Below, piece after piece: positions 34,638-45,199 of a stretch of DNA of 64,000 nucleotides (positions within the stretch are counted from its first letter, which is position 1; every line of letters begins with the position of its first letter). The notes under the pieces were generated by a model, which was not told where the DNA came from, ran no database searches, and saw nothing but the letters and a program-made list of their open reading frames with translations. Both the position numbers and the translations under genes were made by a program. This stretch comes from Rhipidocladum racemiflorum (lineage: Eukaryota; Streptophyta; Magnoliopsida; Poales; Poaceae), in assembly GCA_036346355.1 (NCBI GenBank), contig CM070569.1, positions 46,478,276 to 46,542,275 on the forward strand, given 5' to 3'.

Positions 34638-34985
34638 TATATGGGCCGAATTGAGGAGGTGGAGACTCCCTCCCTTTTGGTTGTAAAAATCTGTTACTAC
34701 TGCGGAAAGATCCTCCTTGATAATGTTCCAACATTTTTTGTAAAACAACCCTGTGAATCCATCCGGCCCTGGCGCTTTTTCTGAAGGCATTGAATAAATC
34801 ACCTCCTTAAGTTCCTGTAAAGTAAACTGTTGTTCCAAAGCTTGAAGACCCACACTGGGGTGCTCCAAAAGGGTCCAATTTAAGGAGTAGTCTCTCTTCT
34901 TTATGTATAGGAGCTGAAAGTCTACTATTTGAAACAGCTTCTGACCTTCGAAAAAATCGAAATTGAGGCCTTTCCAAACAGGACA
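34638..34985 (-). pseudogene. LINE reverse transcriptase, N-terminal part
   Basis: The minus-strand frame holds an amphipathic stretch (FTLQELKEVIYSMPSEKAPG) and PGPDGFTGLFYKKCW, the classic entry motif of plant LINE reverse transcriptases. It breaks off at LLNSAHIV where the gypsy-type element was inserted, and its continuation is at 13785. Coding similarity fades toward 34985, where a DUF2921-like fragment begins. Confidence 0.88.
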
Positions 34986-35039
34986 TGAGAGTTGTGGGCT
35001 TGTGGCCTCGTGGGGTACCGGAGCACGAGCAGGATGTTC

Positions 35040-35460
35040 TTGTCACTGGTGATCGGTGGCTGGAAGTTGTTACGATTGGTGTTCTTGGTCCTGTCCCACG
35101 GGTTGGCGGCGTCGCTGCGGCGCCTCGGGACCACGGCGTTGCCGACCAAGCACAGCACTCTCTCGCCGTCGCCGTTCTCCGTGTACACGCCCTCCAGGAG
35201 TATCTTGCGCTCGGTGCTCCAGGGCCACACCTTGAACTCCGGCGGCACGTACGGCCCCATCTCCGGGCCGGTGCCGATGCGGGAGATGGCGACGCCGAGG
35301 ACGCCGCTGACGTTCAGGGCCATCTTCCCGCGGCGCGCCACGTTCGGTGCCGTCGAACGGCATCAGCGCCGCGCCGTCGACGTCCTGCTTCCAGTCCCCC
35401 TTGACGAAGGACAGCTCTGGCATGAGGGCGTACCGGCATTGCCGCTTGACGTCGGCTTAG
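35040..35460 (-). pseudogene. DUF2921-like host gene fragment, frame-shifted and truncated
   Basis: Two minus-strand frames join near 35,335-35,345. The upstream part has MPELSFVKGDWKQDVDGAAL. The downstream part has a VLGVAISRIG block, a PEFKVWP...LLEGVYTENG block, ERVLCLVGNAVVP, and FQPPITSDKNILLVLRYP. The ERVLC-VGNAV-P and NILLVLRYP words resemble the N-terminal part of the plant DUF2921 membrane-protein family, whose function is unknown. The reading stops at RYP, where LINE-related sequence starts, and the transmembrane half of the family is absent. It is read as a pseudogene fragment; the family call is from memory of motifs. Confidence 0.5.
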
Positions 35461-37207
35461 CGGACGTACTAGTGGGGGATGAAGGGCCCTGGTCGCCGCC
35501 CATTGGATCCATGCTTTGTTCATTCCAGCTAAATGGATCAAACGAGTTAGGAAGCGATGGCAAACAATGGCAGCAATAGCGCAAACTGATATCACAATGG
35601 TGCGGTACTGAAGAACAAGAGTACCACTGCTTGTTTAGATTAACATCTGACAACTGCATCTTAGCCGGACACTAGAGAAATTTCATCAGATTAGCATACT
35701 TATCTGCGAAGTCTGCCATGAATTCAGCTATATGCAATTGTGGACTAGTGGAGTACCAATACAACAGTAAAATCTGCACCGTTCTTGGCTACTTGGAGAT
35801 ATAATTTTATGCTACTGACAAGATCATAGGGTGATTTGGTTACTGACCTCAACATAGAAAATTCTTCAGTCCCTCCCCTCCTCTTCAGTGTCCAAAACTT
35901 CTCACGGTCTCACCACACCAGGAGTAGACACCAGTGTCCAAAACTTCTCACGGTCTCACCACACCAGGAGTAGACACCAGTGTCCAAAACTTCTCACGGT
36001 CTTCAGAATGTGTCAGATCTAGAACAATTCCTGGGCCAGATTGGGTCACTTGGAATCTAATCTAATAATCGCCCCATGGATAGATACTAGTGTTGCATTA
36101 ATTATTACTTGTCGTCAGTTAATTCCTCTTGGCTTCGCGAGGAAGTGACTCAGAAACAGAGGGCGGCCTATTAGCTACCAAGAAAAACCCTGATCAGAGG
36201 AGCCGTATGGCGCGAGAGCGGTGGTGCTCCCTGCCAGTCGAGGATCCAACACCTCAAGCTTTACTCCTACAAATTTTAAAACAGATATATACGTGTGCAT
36301 GTTCAGTAAAATAGTGTATATCATACTCTAGAGTCTAGAGGCCTTAAAGTTAAAAAAAATTGGAATGCGCACGCGAGTGTGTGGTGCGTCTTTGTACCCT
36401 TTAAAAGAGAAAAAAATTAATAATTTACCCTTATTTGCCTGTGCTATTGATGATTTGCCCGTAATAGCTCACTGGTACGACATACGAGACAAATCATCAA
36501 CTACATCAACTAAAACGAGAAAAATCATTAAATCTCCCGAGAATTCTAGATATTATTTCGCAATAGCCGGAGTCAATACTAGGGGTGGGTGGAGTTGACA
36601 AGGCTACGAAGGGGGCACTCGCGGCCATTGCTCGAGCAATCCAAGCCATGTTAGACTAGCCGGTAAGCAGAGGTAGGCCTCGGGCCATCAGGGCCAGTCG
36701 GCCAGGGCTCAAGGCCTGTCATGGTAAATTGATATAAATTATGTTAAAAAAATAATCAAATTATAACATGATCTAAAAAAGTACAGGTCGACTCGAGGCA
36801 TCAGCCTAAGTTGGCTCCGCCCCTGCCGGTAAGGATCGCACGTGACCAACGAGGGAGATATTTTCCGCCTGCTACTTGGTTAGTTTTGGTGTTTATCTCT
36901 TGTCTAAGCCGGCGCCGGAGGAGACGGTTGCTGCATTGCAGCGTGGACGGCTCGCCGGAGTTCGGAGACGGTCGGCTCGCAAGGTGGCGACCAATCTGAG
37001 CCAACCTTGCTTGATTAAAGCCCGACTAGTTCGTTACTTCGTTGGGCCTAGGAAATACCAGCAAGTATTAAGAGTCTTTTTGGTAGTGGAGGTCGGCTAT
37101 ATTGGGCGTCGTTGAAGATGTATTGGGCCAAAATAATAGGCATGTATTGCATCGTTTATGGGCCTGCAGTTTATTTTGCAATGGGCAGGGTAAATGATCT
37201 ACCAAGC
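35461..37207. other. Intergenic DNA with a 46-bp tandem repeat, no gene seen
   Basis: No conserved coding frame is seen. It holds the 46-bp tandem repeat listed separately and otherwise looks like unique or decayed repeat DNA. Confidence 0.5.
35888..36001. repeat. 46-bp tandem repeat, about 2.5 copies
   Basis: Unit starts at 35888, 35934 and 35980 (GTGTCCAAAACTTCTCACGG...). The copies are essentially identical, so the expansion is recent. Confidence 0.95.
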
Positions 37208-37447
37208 ACTCCCTCCGTTCTCGAATAGCTTTCAAGTTTTGTATATAATATATATGTTATTCTACTATTTCAGTATGATTTTTTACTATTTTTTTCTACG
37301 CCCTTCTTCTTTAGCTATTTCTAATGTCACTACAGTAAGATGCACTACACAAATATATAATGAGGAGGGATAATAGAGACTTTATAAATATGTCTCGGTG
37401 GAAGTGTTTTAAACTAGAATAATATCTATTCAGAAACGAAAGGAGTA
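37208..37447. mobile_element. Stowaway-like MITE
   Basis: Terminal inverted repeats of about 20 bp: ACTCCCTCCGTTCTCGAATA on the left, and the complement of a GAATAG...-type end with CGAAAGGAGT on the right. CTCCCTCCGT is the usual Stowaway end in grasses. It is about 240 bp and AT-rich inside, with no ORF. Confidence 0.75.
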
Positions 37448-37571
37448 GTCAAAATCAGATTGTTTGCAGACACAAAACTCTGAATTGCCATCACAAAAGC
37501 ACATGCAAATCAAGTGAAATGCCTCTTCATCCCGAGTAAGTTTTCATGGGGGAGAAGCCCCGGCTTGGGAA

Positions 37572-38328
37572 TAGGGATGGCAAAATTACCCGTGGGTTCG
37601 GGTATCCGTGGGTACCCGACCCGATGGGTTCGGGTATGGGTTTGATTTCAGACCCGCGGGTTTCAAATTTCGGGTTCGGGTTTGGGTTCGGGTTCGGGTT
37701 CGGTTCTGCACCCGTGGGTACCCATGGGTACCCGAATTAATTAGAGAGTGACTAGGGAACGGTATACCGTTGCAACGGTATAGCCATGAAACTTATGAAA
37801 CTTATCAGTTTCAGTGCTGGTTTCATGAGTTTCAGTGTTTAGTTTCATCAGTTTCATGTTTTATCAGTTTTTAGTGCTAAGTTTCATGAGTTTCAGTGCA
37901 AAAAATCATAAGTTTCATGAGTTTCAGAGGTATACCGTTGCAACGGTATACCGTTTTTTAGTTTTTCTGAATTAATTAATATAAATTAAAAATAATGGAA
38001 AGTTAATTCAAGATTTTCAAGCATCGTTTGAGATGTAAGATGCGGTAACTTTCATGATTATATACACCATATATTTTTCCTTTAAACATAGAAATTACAA
38101 ATGAATTAATTGACAATTGATGGTTGAAAATTTAATTGCAAGGTGATTAGGTGAATTTAATTTCGGGTTCGGGTACCCGTTCGGGTTCGGGTACCCATCG
38201 GGTTCGGGTATGGGCGTGGATATGTATCTGTGAGAGATTTCGGGTTCGGGTTCGGGTATGAATTTCGGGTTTCGGATTCGGGTCTGCGGGAGGTCTACCC
38301 GCCCGAACCCGCCCGATTGCCATCCCTA
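37572..38328. mobile_element. Non-autonomous hAT element with TAGGGATGGCAA ends
   Basis: 757 bp bounded by TAGGGATGGCAA and its exact complement TTGCCATCCCTA, flanked by a perfect 8-bp duplication CTTGGGAA (37564-37571 and 38329-38336). Subterminal regions on both sides are arrays of GGGTTCGGGTA/GGTACCC words, which would be transposase-binding repeats. There is no transposase. A smaller palindromic insertion lies at 37759-37954. Confidence 0.92.
37759..37954. mobile_element. Small palindrome-ended insertion nested in the hAT element
   Basis: About 196 bp bounded by near-identical palindromes centred on ACCGTTGCAACGGT (37763-37782 and 37929-37952). Between them lie short repeats of TTTCATGAGTTTCAGTG. 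It interrupts the GGGTTCGGG-rich subterminal pattern of the host element. I do not know the family; no target duplication could be fixed. Confidence 0.5.
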
Positions 38329-38336
38329 CTTGGGAA

Positions 38337-39135
38337 CTACGTACTCTCGTAGCCATTCGTCAGTCGTCACTCGATCGTGCCTTAGACCTCAGAGACTTGT
38401 GAAATTATGATCAGTTGGCTACGAGGACGGTCCTCACGTGAAGAATGTCCCCGTAGATGAATTTTCTATTACTTCATCGATCCTGTCCAAAGAAACAGCA
38501 CATTATCACTGTGTTAGGGAAAAGTACAATTATACTCCTGTCATCGTTGGGTTGTTTCGGACTCAGTAATTTCATAAAAGTTCTGCAGAACCCAGAAGAA
38601 ATGTTAGTAAAAAATTTCTCCATAGCTTCCATATTTGGCAATAAGTCACAAATCCATCTTAAGAAGAACAAACATATAACATGAACACGTACCGCTGAAG
38701 TTGAGACCACATTTCCCAAATAATTATCTCAAGCTCATATTTCCATCGTCACATATAACATGAACACGTACCGCTGAAGTTGAGCCCACATTTCCCAAAT
38801 AATTATCTCAAGCTCATATTTCCATCGTCACATATTTACCAGATTATTAAATTAGAACTAAAAAAACAAAGGAGGCCAACACCAAGCCTAAAAAGAAAGT
38901 AAAGAAAAGAAAGAAAAAAGAAAGAAAACAAAAGCCCTCACAAATCCATCCATATATCACATCACGAATGAGACAAATCTCAGACTCCCCACTCCACTTC
39001 ACTCTGCTCCACTCCGCTTGAGCTTCGAGCGATCGGTTTCCATTCTCCGCGCGAGAACAAAAAATTACTTTCCAGAGGAAACAATACCAGCTTAATAGTT
39101 AACCTAGCTAATAGCGCGTGCTGCTTGATTAATTC
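38337..39135. other. 3' flank of the NIGT1/HHO-like gene with a 79-bp tandem duplication
   Basis: No gene seen. It contains the 79-bp tandem duplication listed separately and an A/G-rich run at about 38,870-38,935. Confidence 0.6.
38672..38829. repeat. 79-bp tandem duplication
   Basis: Two adjacent copies, 38672-38750 and 38751-38829, with one visible mismatch (GAGACC/GAGCCC). It ends about 300 bp beyond the stop codon of the NIGT1/HHO-like gene. Confidence 0.95.
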
Positions 39136-40891
39136 CTACTTAATCACTCCCGCACCGGCAGCGTTCTCCTCGGCATCTGCCTTCGCCGCCATCTCCTCGT
39201 CGTTGTCGTCCTCCCGCTCCTCGCCCTGGCCCGCCTCCTCGATGCTCTCCGACATCTCCCTGCCGCTGCCACCCCCGCTGCCCCGCTCCTCCGACTCCGG
39301 GGACCCCACCCTCGCCACCCCATGGTACGCGGGCTGCGGCGGGGGCGCCACCGCGCGGTGCACCATGGCGGCGGCCGAGTGGTGCTGCAGGTGGTGCACC
39401 GCCGCGGTGGACTGGTAGTACTCCTGCGCCGCTACCGCAGCCGTGTAATGCGGCTGCGTCGCCGGGTGCGCCCCGTAGATGGCCGGCGCCGCCGCTTGCG
39501 TCGCGTACTCCGGCGGCACCCATATGGCGCCTCCGAGAAACACCACCTGTGGGGCTGCCGCCGCCGCCGTCGGCGGCACCGGCATCGGCCGCCGCGTGTG
39601 CAACCTGTACTTCTGCTCACAGCATAAGAAAAGAATCAGTTTAGAACTTTACATGTGCATGTGTTTGTATCATACTACTCGCAAACCATACTTAACAACT
39701 CATAATTAAAGTGCTATCGCATGTATATCACTAGTACGTACGTGCTCAGGGAGCATGCATGGATGATGAGATTGTAATTACCTGTAGATGGCTTTTCACC
39801 TCATCATTGGTCAATCCATCCACCTTCATCAGCTCGCGAATCTGCTTGGGGGTCGCCACTTTAATATGTAAAGAACAAACGAGATCTCTTTTGTCTTTAG
39901 TACACATGTAATTAAGGATTGATCATTCATCGATCGATTTCAGATGTAGATGTGTGTACCTTGCGCGCCGCCGAGGATTTGGAGGGCATTGACGAAGCGG
40001 CGGTGCAGCTCCGGCGACCAGCACCGCCGCGCCTTCCGGTGGGTTTGCTGAGGCGGCGGCGGCTCCTGCCCATCTGGCGCCGACGACGTCGGCTTCGCCC
40101 CGTTCTGGACGTCTCTCCTCGCGACGACACCGTTGTTGCTAACGGCGTCGTGGTACGGCTTCTTGTCAACCTCGGCGGTGATCGCGTCCTTCTCCGCGGG
40201 CGCGAGGGCGAGCTCCGGCAGCGCCGCGCTGTCCGCCATGGCCTTGTCCTTGGAGAAAGGATGGAAGGCGCCGCCGTTGAGCTGGCCGGCTCCGCCGTCG
40301 AGCGCGCTGAGCTTGGGGATCGTGTCGAGCGGGTGCTCCGAGTGCTCCTTGGGCGTCTGCGGCCCCTTCGCCGCTGGCCCGTTCCACAGCTGCGCCGACA
40401 CCATCCAGCTCGCCTTCTCCGACTGCGGGTTCCCCAGCTTGTCGGCCGCGTCGATCCCGATGCTCTTGAGCGGTATGAACTCCTCGAGCACCAGCGGCCT
40501 CGCCGCCCCGCCCTGGTTCCCCACCTGGTACACCTCCAGCTGCTGCCTGTACGCCTCCATGGCTGCACGTACGTACGCACACATTGTTAGGGCTTGCATA
40601 TACACACGTCGCCCGTACGTCGTATGCATCCATCGAGTATAGATTCGATGCGTCACCGTGGTTGAGCAGATGCATGCAGAGGGGGAGCTCGCGCTTGAAG
40701 GCGTCGATCTTGTGCCTCTCCTCCTCGAGGCGGGAGAGGAACTCCTGGAGCTTCTGCGTCGCCTGCTCCGTCGTCAGGTGGTGGTCGACGAGCGGCGGCG
40801 CTTGCTTCGGGATGATCATCGGGTACGCGCCGGCAGCCGTGCCGCCGTTGGGCTTGTAGTCTAGGGTTAGGTCAGAAGGTGAAGAGGCCAT
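39136..40891 (-). CDS. NIGT1/HHO-type GARP (MYB-like) transcription factor, four exons
   Basis: NIGT1/HHO proteins are nuclear GARP-family repressors that tune nitrate uptake, nitrogen starvation and phosphate-response genes. Exons are 40891-40657, 40562-39960, 39858-39782 and 39612-39136; all introns are GT-AG and the phases agree, giving 463 aa. Residues about 40-80 form the conserved helical domain (LQEFLSRLEEERHKIDAFKR, ELPLCMHLLNH), used for dimerisation in the family. Residues about 105-130 hold LVLEEFIPLKSIGIDAADK, followed by a KASWMVSAQLWN block. The GARP DNA-binding domain is about 253-312 (KARRCWSPELHRRF, ALQILGG, the exon-3 block ATPKQIRELM, and SHLQKYR across the exon 3/4 junction). 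The C-terminus is Ala/His-rich, then acidic. The start is the first in-frame Met, matching the family's N-terminus. No classical EAR motif was seen. The locus looks intact. Confidence 0.94.
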
Positions 40892-40970
40892 GTTGCCAGG
40901 TTCAGACGTACTGGGAGAGAGTGTTGTGTTTTTAGCTCGCACTATAGAGAGGTGCAGCTACAGCTAGCTC

Positions 40971-40978
40971 TAGTATAT
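40971..40978 (-). promoter_or_regulatory. Possible TATA box of the NIGT1/HHO-like gene
   Basis: AAATATAC on the minus strand, about 80 bp upstream of the start codon. It is a weak match, supported only by position. Confidence 0.3.
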
Positions 40979-40991
40979 TTCTACTTTGATA

Positions 40992-43479
40992 TCATGTATT
41001 CATGCGTGTGTGTGTGTGCGCGCGCTTAATGGGGGATCAGAGGGGGAATCGGCTTCTTTTAAGGGTGAGTTTTGGGAGGGAAGAGAGAATAAAGTTGGAT
41101 TTAGAGGGGGAGAAAAAGGAAAAGCTACATATGCATGTATGTATGTGTGTATGATCTTGCAAGCTGCAGTAGTTAGCTATAGCTAGGGAGGGATAAAGCA
41201 AAGGCATGGTAACTTCTTGCAAAGATCAAAGGCGCAAAAGCTAAGCGAGCTTCTGCATGCAGTGCCGGAGGTTTCATGTACAAGAGGGAATCAAAACTTG
41301 TCATGTGGTTTTCGACCTCTCCATACTGTGTGTCTAGTCAAGTCCAGTCTCATCTGAACCATGCATGCATGTACTGCTGCCTGTTTGATTCAAATCAAAT
41401 GGATCTCTGCCCTTGTTTGAAAGCTGTCCCAACATGCATCCCCTGACCATGTCTCTCTGAGGTCAGCACTCAGCATGCATGAAAATCTGAAAGTTTAATT
41501 GGTTGGGCAAGTCTTCTTGTCCTACATGCATATTGGACCTTTGGCCACTCAACCAGTACGTGCCAAATGAATGTATTTTCTTGGTCCCATCTTTTTACAT
41601 GGTTCATGCATGATGGATGCCTCATTTTGTGGTAAGTTAGCCTCACAATGGTTTTGTTTTTACAATGAGGAATCTACCCACCCATCACCCGTAAGGAATT
41701 AAAGATGGGCTCAAAGCAGTCCAAAGAGAACCTTGCAAGTGTCTTGAAGAATATTTACCTTTTTACACCCATATGTTGATTTCTAAACACAGGGGATAAT
41801 CACCAGATATACCTAGCTAGCTGGGAATCGCCACCACCTCCTCCCTGATCTCCAACTCCCTACTTTGCACTACAAAAATCAAAAGGAGGCAATTTTAATA
41901 CCTAATAAGAACTAATAAATACTCCATGGATGATTCCTGCATGATTAATTAATCAAAGGAGGAGATGGTAAAGGTAGTAAAGCATATACCGATGCACACA
42001 CATAATTCAAGCCCCCAAAGATATGAAAGGATTCTTCCTCCTTTGCTTTGAAAAGGGCGGTGCGTCCCTTCACACACAAGCTCTTCATCAGTCTTCACCA
42101 GGAGAGTAACACACATGTACATATATGCCTGCGACTGTGTGTGCAAGAAGTGGTACTGGCCCGGCACACTTTGCATCCACAAGGAATATATTAGCATGGC
42201 TCAAGCAAGGAATATCTTAGGCTTTGGAGAGAGAGGGTATCAAGCACACACACAAGCAAGGACACAGAGGGAAACATGCGTGCTTTGGAGAGAGAGTGTG
42301 TGTGAGAATCTCCCTGCTGCTACTACTCTTGGCTTTTTAGGAAGTGGGCAGGAAGCTAAGAAGATTCTCTCTCTCTCTCTCTCCATAAGCACAGGCACAC
42401 CGTTGAGTATGTAGTAGGTTAATTTGAAGTTTCGTTTTATTTACAAATATAAAATTTGTATGTACGTTTAATTAGATTTTTTTTTCTATGCCTCTATTTA
42501 TTTTCTCTCAATCATATGTATTTATTCATTACCACTTACGCAAAGTATATTTTTCATCTTTTAAGACAATTAAGTGAGAGCATCTAAGTTATTTTCTCTC
42601 GTATCTTTCTTAATTTCAATGTAATCTTAATTCTTGTATAAAATCAAAATACGCTTTATATAATGACAGGAGGGAGTATGCTATACTAGGGGTAGAGAGA
42701 GAAGAGGAGGAGAAAGGTGGAGTATGTGTATTGCTGCATCGGATTCCGTGTGCAATAATTAGGGTTAGTCGCTTTCTTGGGGCAGTCTTCAGGTACAAGA
42801 CTCCAGCCCCAAACTTTTCCCTGGATTCTCCCTCCGTACGAACGTCATGCATGGTATAGTACATGAGTATTTCGTACGTATACCCTACGTACGTGAACAC
42901 CGTACGTATGTCTTAAATTTACAACACAGATGTATACGTAGTACGTATTTCTTCTTTTTTTTCTTTTGAGGGAAACGTGGTACGTATCTGTGTGGAAGCT
43001 GCTGGGCTAGGCGCTAGTAAGTTTCAGACTTTCAGGGGCTTGCTTGAACAGAAATGTTAGCGCGTGCATGGTTTGATGATCGTATATAGTAGATAGCTGA
43101 AATAAGATCTAACTATTAATTTGTTAATGTTATTTCTACTACTTTATTACTAGAGAAAGTATAAATAAATTCTAGCTAATCTAATCCATTAAATCGAAAA
43201 AATATAAACGCTTTATATTAAATTTAGTGTACAGTAAAGAGTTCAATTAATTGGGCTTCATATCACCTCTACATATACAAGCTGGCCATCCCGACCAGGT
43301 CCAGTGGGGCATTATCAATTCTATTTTTGTCACTGTTAGGCCAGTTTTGAGTTTAATTCATGCTTCAATTCAAAATTTTAGGTATTCGCATAAATGAACA
43401 TATTTCTATTGCAAACTTATGTCTATTACAATTATACAGAGTTCGCGCTTACTAGATCATATATTGGATGAGTAGAGCA
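40992..43479. other. Upstream region of the NIGT1/HHO-like gene, no gene seen
   Basis: About 2.5 kb between the gene and a copia element. It holds GT/GC microsatellite at about 41,004-41,025, many GCATGC/CATGCATG words (RY-like), CA and CT runs at about 42,240-42,385, and a lone GGAGGGAGTA MITE-like end at about 42,670. No coding frame is convincing. Confidence 0.5.
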
Positions 43480-43708
43480 TGTTAACAGCGATAGGTTTTG
43501 TACTGATATTTATTTGTTACATTGATGTTTATCTGTTAACAAATGTACAGATAAGTCAGTTTGTACTGTTCATCATCCGGCACAAGATCGGTTGATTTCG
43601 GTTGCTAGATAGATATAAACCTAACTGATGTAATCTTATCTGCAAACATGTATATAAGATTCAGAAGGCCGATTGGCTTGGTTGCGCTGCCTATCAAGCT
43701 GTTTTACA
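43480..43708 (+). repeat. 5' LTR of the Hopscotch-like element
   Basis: 229 bp, starting TGTTAACAG and ending TTTTACA. It pairs with 47995-48238. Confidence 0.93.
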
Positions 43709-43721
43709 TGGTATCAAAGCC
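43709..43721 (+). other. Primer binding site of the Hopscotch-like element
   Basis: TGGTATCAAAGCC directly follows the 5' LTR. It is one substitution from the usual TGGTATCAGAGC. Confidence 0.88.
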
Positions 43722-43735
43722 AACCTTCAATCACC

Positions 43736-44690
43736 ATGGTAACAAGCTCTACATCCACCATTGTGAACAGCCCGGCTGCGACCGCAATGGCGTCCATGCT
43801 TGCAAGAGTTCTTCCAACTCCGGCATTTAGCCACTTCATCAATATAAAGCTCAATCAGGAGAACTACCTCTTGTGGAAGGCTCAGATTGTACCTTATCTA
43901 CGTGGCCAAAATCTCCTGGGTTGTGTATATAGATGGTACAATTAGAGCACCGGATATGCATATTATGTAGTCCAATGAAAATGGTGCTTAGCAGGCGATC
44001 AACTCTACATATGCACAATGGTGCCAGCAAGATCAACTTGTGCTAAGCCCCATTCTTTCCTCATTAAGTGAAGAAATTCTTGGGCATGTTCTCTTCATAA
44101 CCACTTCGACAGAAGTGCGGCGTGCTCTGGAGCAGCTATTTAGCTCAATATCAAGAGCAAGAATGATGCAAGTTAGGATGCAACTTGCAAATCTCCAGAA
44201 GGACGAGTCAAGCATCACTGAGTATTTTCTGAAGGCAAAGACATTGGCCAACACTATTGCATCCATTGGTCGACCACTTGAAGAAGATGAAGTTGTTACT
44301 TATGTACTTGCAGGCCTTGGCTCAGAGTACGATTCCTTGGTGACATTGCTGACAACACACACTGAGGCTTTCACTCTGAGTGATCTATATGTCCATATGA
44401 TGAACTTCGAATTGCGCATTGAGAGGAACAACTCTGGTATAGGTGTTCCATCAGGGAACAGCGCTGCTCGGCATGCACCAAAGACAAGAGGTTCATTCAA
44501 GCCAGGCCATGGGGGACGAAGTGGAGGTCGTGGTAGCGGCAACAATGGGCAAACCTGGAATTCAAATCAATTTGGGTTGAACCAATCTGGCAATGGCAAT
44601 GGTTAGTACAATAAGCTGTTCAATGACAAACCAACTTGTCAAGTTTGTGGGAAACGCGGCCATGGTGCACTCAAATGCTACCATCGTTTC
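43736..44690 (+). pseudogene. gag of the Hopscotch-like element
   Basis: The ATG at 43736 opens a frame with FINIKLNQENYLLWKAQIVP and LRGQNLLGCV, the typical Ale-type gag start. It stops at about 43,943. After a frame change, 44,040-44,606 holds a UBN2-like helical region (EVRRALEQLF, ARMMQVRMQLANLQK, DESSITEYFLKAKTLA) and a Gly/Asn-rich tail. A zinc knuckle CQVCGKRGHGALKCYHRF follows at about 44,638-44,690 in another frame. Confidence 0.88.
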
Positions 44691-44765
44691 GATCACAACT
44701 ACCAATCTGAAGACCCACGGATTGCAGCTACAGCAAGTTCCTCATACAACGTCGACACAAACTAG

Positions 44766-45080
44766 TACATTGACTCAGGTGCGACTAATCATCTGATCAA
44801 TGATCTTGACAGGTTGTTGATCAAAGAGAAATACAAGGGCACCGATCAGGTTCATGTGGCAAATGGTTCAGGTTTGTCGATCTCACACGTTGGGCATTCT
44901 TGTATTGCTGGTTCATCTCGCTCATTGCATCTTAGAAACATACTTCATGTTCCTAGGATAGATAAGAATCTTCTCTCATCTCATAAACTTGTATCTAACA
45001 ACAATGCCTTTCTTGAGCTTCACACAAATTTCTTTTGTCTCAAGGATCGAACCATGGGGAGAACTCTTCTGGATGGATGA
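44766..45080 (+). pseudogene. Protease of the Hopscotch-like element
   Basis: Holds the copia protease active-site motif YIDSGATNHLI, then VHVANGSGLSISHVG and ILHVPRIDKNLLS, ending at a stop at about 45,078. The normal GAG-pre-integrase continuation is found only in a shifted frame. Confidence 0.88.
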
Positions 45081-45199
45081 TGTAGTGGGGGGTTGTATCC
45101 CCTCTCTGGTGCTCGCCTGGTTCACCCCTTAGCCATGCATCTTCCACGCATGTTCATCCTTCAATAACACAGCAACACCACTCCTGCACTGCCTCCAAA

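Larger units (their letters stand above)
11583..34985 (-). mobile_element. LINE (L1-type non-LTR retrotransposon), 5'-truncated and split by an LTR element
   Basis: The 3' end is marked by a T-rich run on the + strand at about 11583-11596, which is the poly(A) tail of a minus-strand element. The body occupies 11583-13785 and, after a 20.8-kb insertion, resumes at 34638 and runs to about 34985. The two pieces fit in order and orientation: the upper piece ends in the RT N-terminal region (PSEKAPGPDGF) and the lower piece resumes at DYRPISLIHSVG. The endonuclease domain expected upstream is not seen, so the element is 5'-truncated. I could not find a LINE target duplication. Confidence 0.85.

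Noticed and set aside
39919..40590. Plus-strand ORFs of 169 and 223 codons opposite NIGT1/HHO exon 2
   Set aside because: Antisense shadows of a GC-rich exon; low-complexity Arg/Leu composition.
40166..40942. Alternative long minus-strand ORF (258 codons) covering the NIGT1/HHO-like exons 1 and 2
   Set aside because: It reads through intron 1 into the wrong frame. The spliced model gives the conserved family protein with matching phases.
42420..42690. A Stowaway MITE upstream of the NIGT1/HHO-like gene
   Set aside because: Only the right end (AGGAGGGAGTA at about 42,670) is visible; no matching left inverted repeat was found.
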